The translations under genes and the position numbers were made by a program. This document shows positions 4,959 to 5,324 of a DNA stretch of 5,324 bases, piece by piece; position 1 is the first letter of the stretch, and every line of letters starts with the position of its first letter. The notes under the pieces were generated by a model that saw only the letters and a list, made by a program, of their open reading frames with translations, ran no database searches and was not told the DNA's origin. This DNA comes from an uncultured Clostridia bacterium (GTDB lineage Bacteria > Bacillota > Clostridia > TANB77 > CAG-508), in the NCBI GenBank assembly GCA_934155625.1, contig CAKPHD010000057.1, positions 1 through 5,324 of the forward strand. The letters are read 5' to 3'.

Positions 4959-4990
4959 TTATAAAATTAGACACAAATTTAAGAGAAGGT

Positions 4991-5066
4991 AATCATTAAT
5001 TCATACGGGTAAGGGACATATCTTGTCCCAAAAGGAATACCTATGAAGAAGATGTGTCCCTTGTCC
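4991..5066 (+). repeat. Intergenic hairpin element, copy 2 (rpmC-rpsQ)
   Basis: This copy is homologous to 3565-3640. The 23 bases at 5007-5029 equal 3581-3603 exactly, and the 3' arm 5049-5065 equals 3624-3640 exactly. The 5' flank (5 of 16 different) and the linker (about a third different, one base shorter) have drifted. The stem 5007-5024 with 5049-5066 is 18 bp, one pair longer than copy 1. The competing local hairpin is 5013-5018 with 5024-5029. AAGGAGGT for rpsQ begins 6 nt after the arm. No T tract follows. The upstream part of the spacer (4959-4990) shows nothing recognisable. Confidence 0.8.
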
Positions 5067-5089
5067 AATAAGAAGGAGGTATAAAACCT

Positions 5090-5324
5090 ATGGAAGAAAG
5101 AAATCTTCGTAAAGTTATGGTAGGAACTGTTACATCTGACAAAATGGATAAAACAGTAGTTGTTTCAGTAGAAACAAGTGTAAGCCATAAGATGTATGGA
5201 AAAACAGTAAAAAGAACATACAAACTAAAAGCACATGATGAAGAAAATAAATGTGAAATAGGAGATAAAGTAAAAGTAATGGAAACAAGACCACTTTCTA
5301 AAGATAAGAGATGGAGAGTAGTTG
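5090..5324 (+). CDS. rpsQ: Small-subunit ribosomal protein uS17, C-terminus beyond the window
   Basis: uS17 is a primary 16S rRNA-binding protein of OB fold, needed early in assembly of the 30S body. The 78 complete codons visible encode MEERNLRKVMVGTVTSDKMD onward, with the family motif KMYGKTVKRTYKLKAHDE (34-51) and the signature GDKVKVMETRPLS at 58-70. The frame is still open at the window edge after KRWRVV; bacterial S17 is about 84-90 residues, so only a short C-terminal piece is missing. AAGGAGGT at 5073-5080 is 9 nt before the ATG, downstream of hairpin element copy 2. Operon order predicts rplN (L14) next. Confidence 0.97.
   Translation, partial: MEERNLRKVMVGTVTSDKMDKTVVVSVETSVSHKMYGKTVKRTYKLKAHDEENKCEIGDKVKVMETRPLSKDKRWRVV

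Noticed and set aside
3565..5066. The two repeats as part of a CRISPR array
   Set aside because: Only two copies, about 1.4 kb apart with genes between them, and no regular spacers.

Overview
The window is an interior stretch of the bacterial S10 ribosomal-protein operon, all on the + strand, in the canonical order rplC (L3) - rplD (L4) - rplW (L23) - rplB (L2) - rpsS (S19) - rplV (L22) - rpsC (S3) - rplP (L16) - rpmC (L29) - rpsQ (S17, cut by the window end). The first 56 bases are the tail of the rpsJ-rplC spacer. The DNA is AT-rich, AGA and TTA dominate Arg and Leu codons, TGG encodes Trp, TAA and TAG are the visible stops, and nearly every gene has a strong AGGAGG-type ribosome binding site. 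Together with the look of the proteins (Clostridia-like L3, L16 and L23), this points to a low-GC Bacillota, probably an uncultured-type Clostridia. I cannot name a genus.

The coding part is an ordinary core operon: every protein is near family length, and the diagnostic residues are present (L2 His230, S3 GKGG loop and Arg131/Arg132/Lys135, L22 hairpin). Two junctions overlap by 1 nt (rplD/rplW, rpsC/rplP) and one by 14 nt (rplP/rpmC), as expected for translational coupling. Small oddities are a C-terminal extension on L23, an Arg-Gly-Gly in place of the usual Arg-Met-Gly in L16, and an acidic L16 tail that reads through the rpmC start.

The unusual content is between genes. (1) A 354-nt gap separates rplW from rplB, normally a short junction. 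Its first ~128 nt form an imperfect palindrome, and its rest has several hairpins, including a terminator-like one, before rplB; a candidate promoter lies at the boundary. (2) The rplV-rpsC (108 nt) and rpmC-rpsQ (131 nt) gaps each carry a copy of the same ~75-nt element. Its 17-nt stem arms are identical between copies while linker and flank have diverged, it contains two mutually exclusive pairings, and it sits at nearly the same distance from the next ribosome binding site.

The genes all supply ribosomal subunits made in fixed ratio. The structured spacers could be processing or attenuation sites that break the transcript into modules, or they could be small non-autonomous palindromic repeats that settled in the few tolerant gaps. 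The sequence alone does not decide between these.
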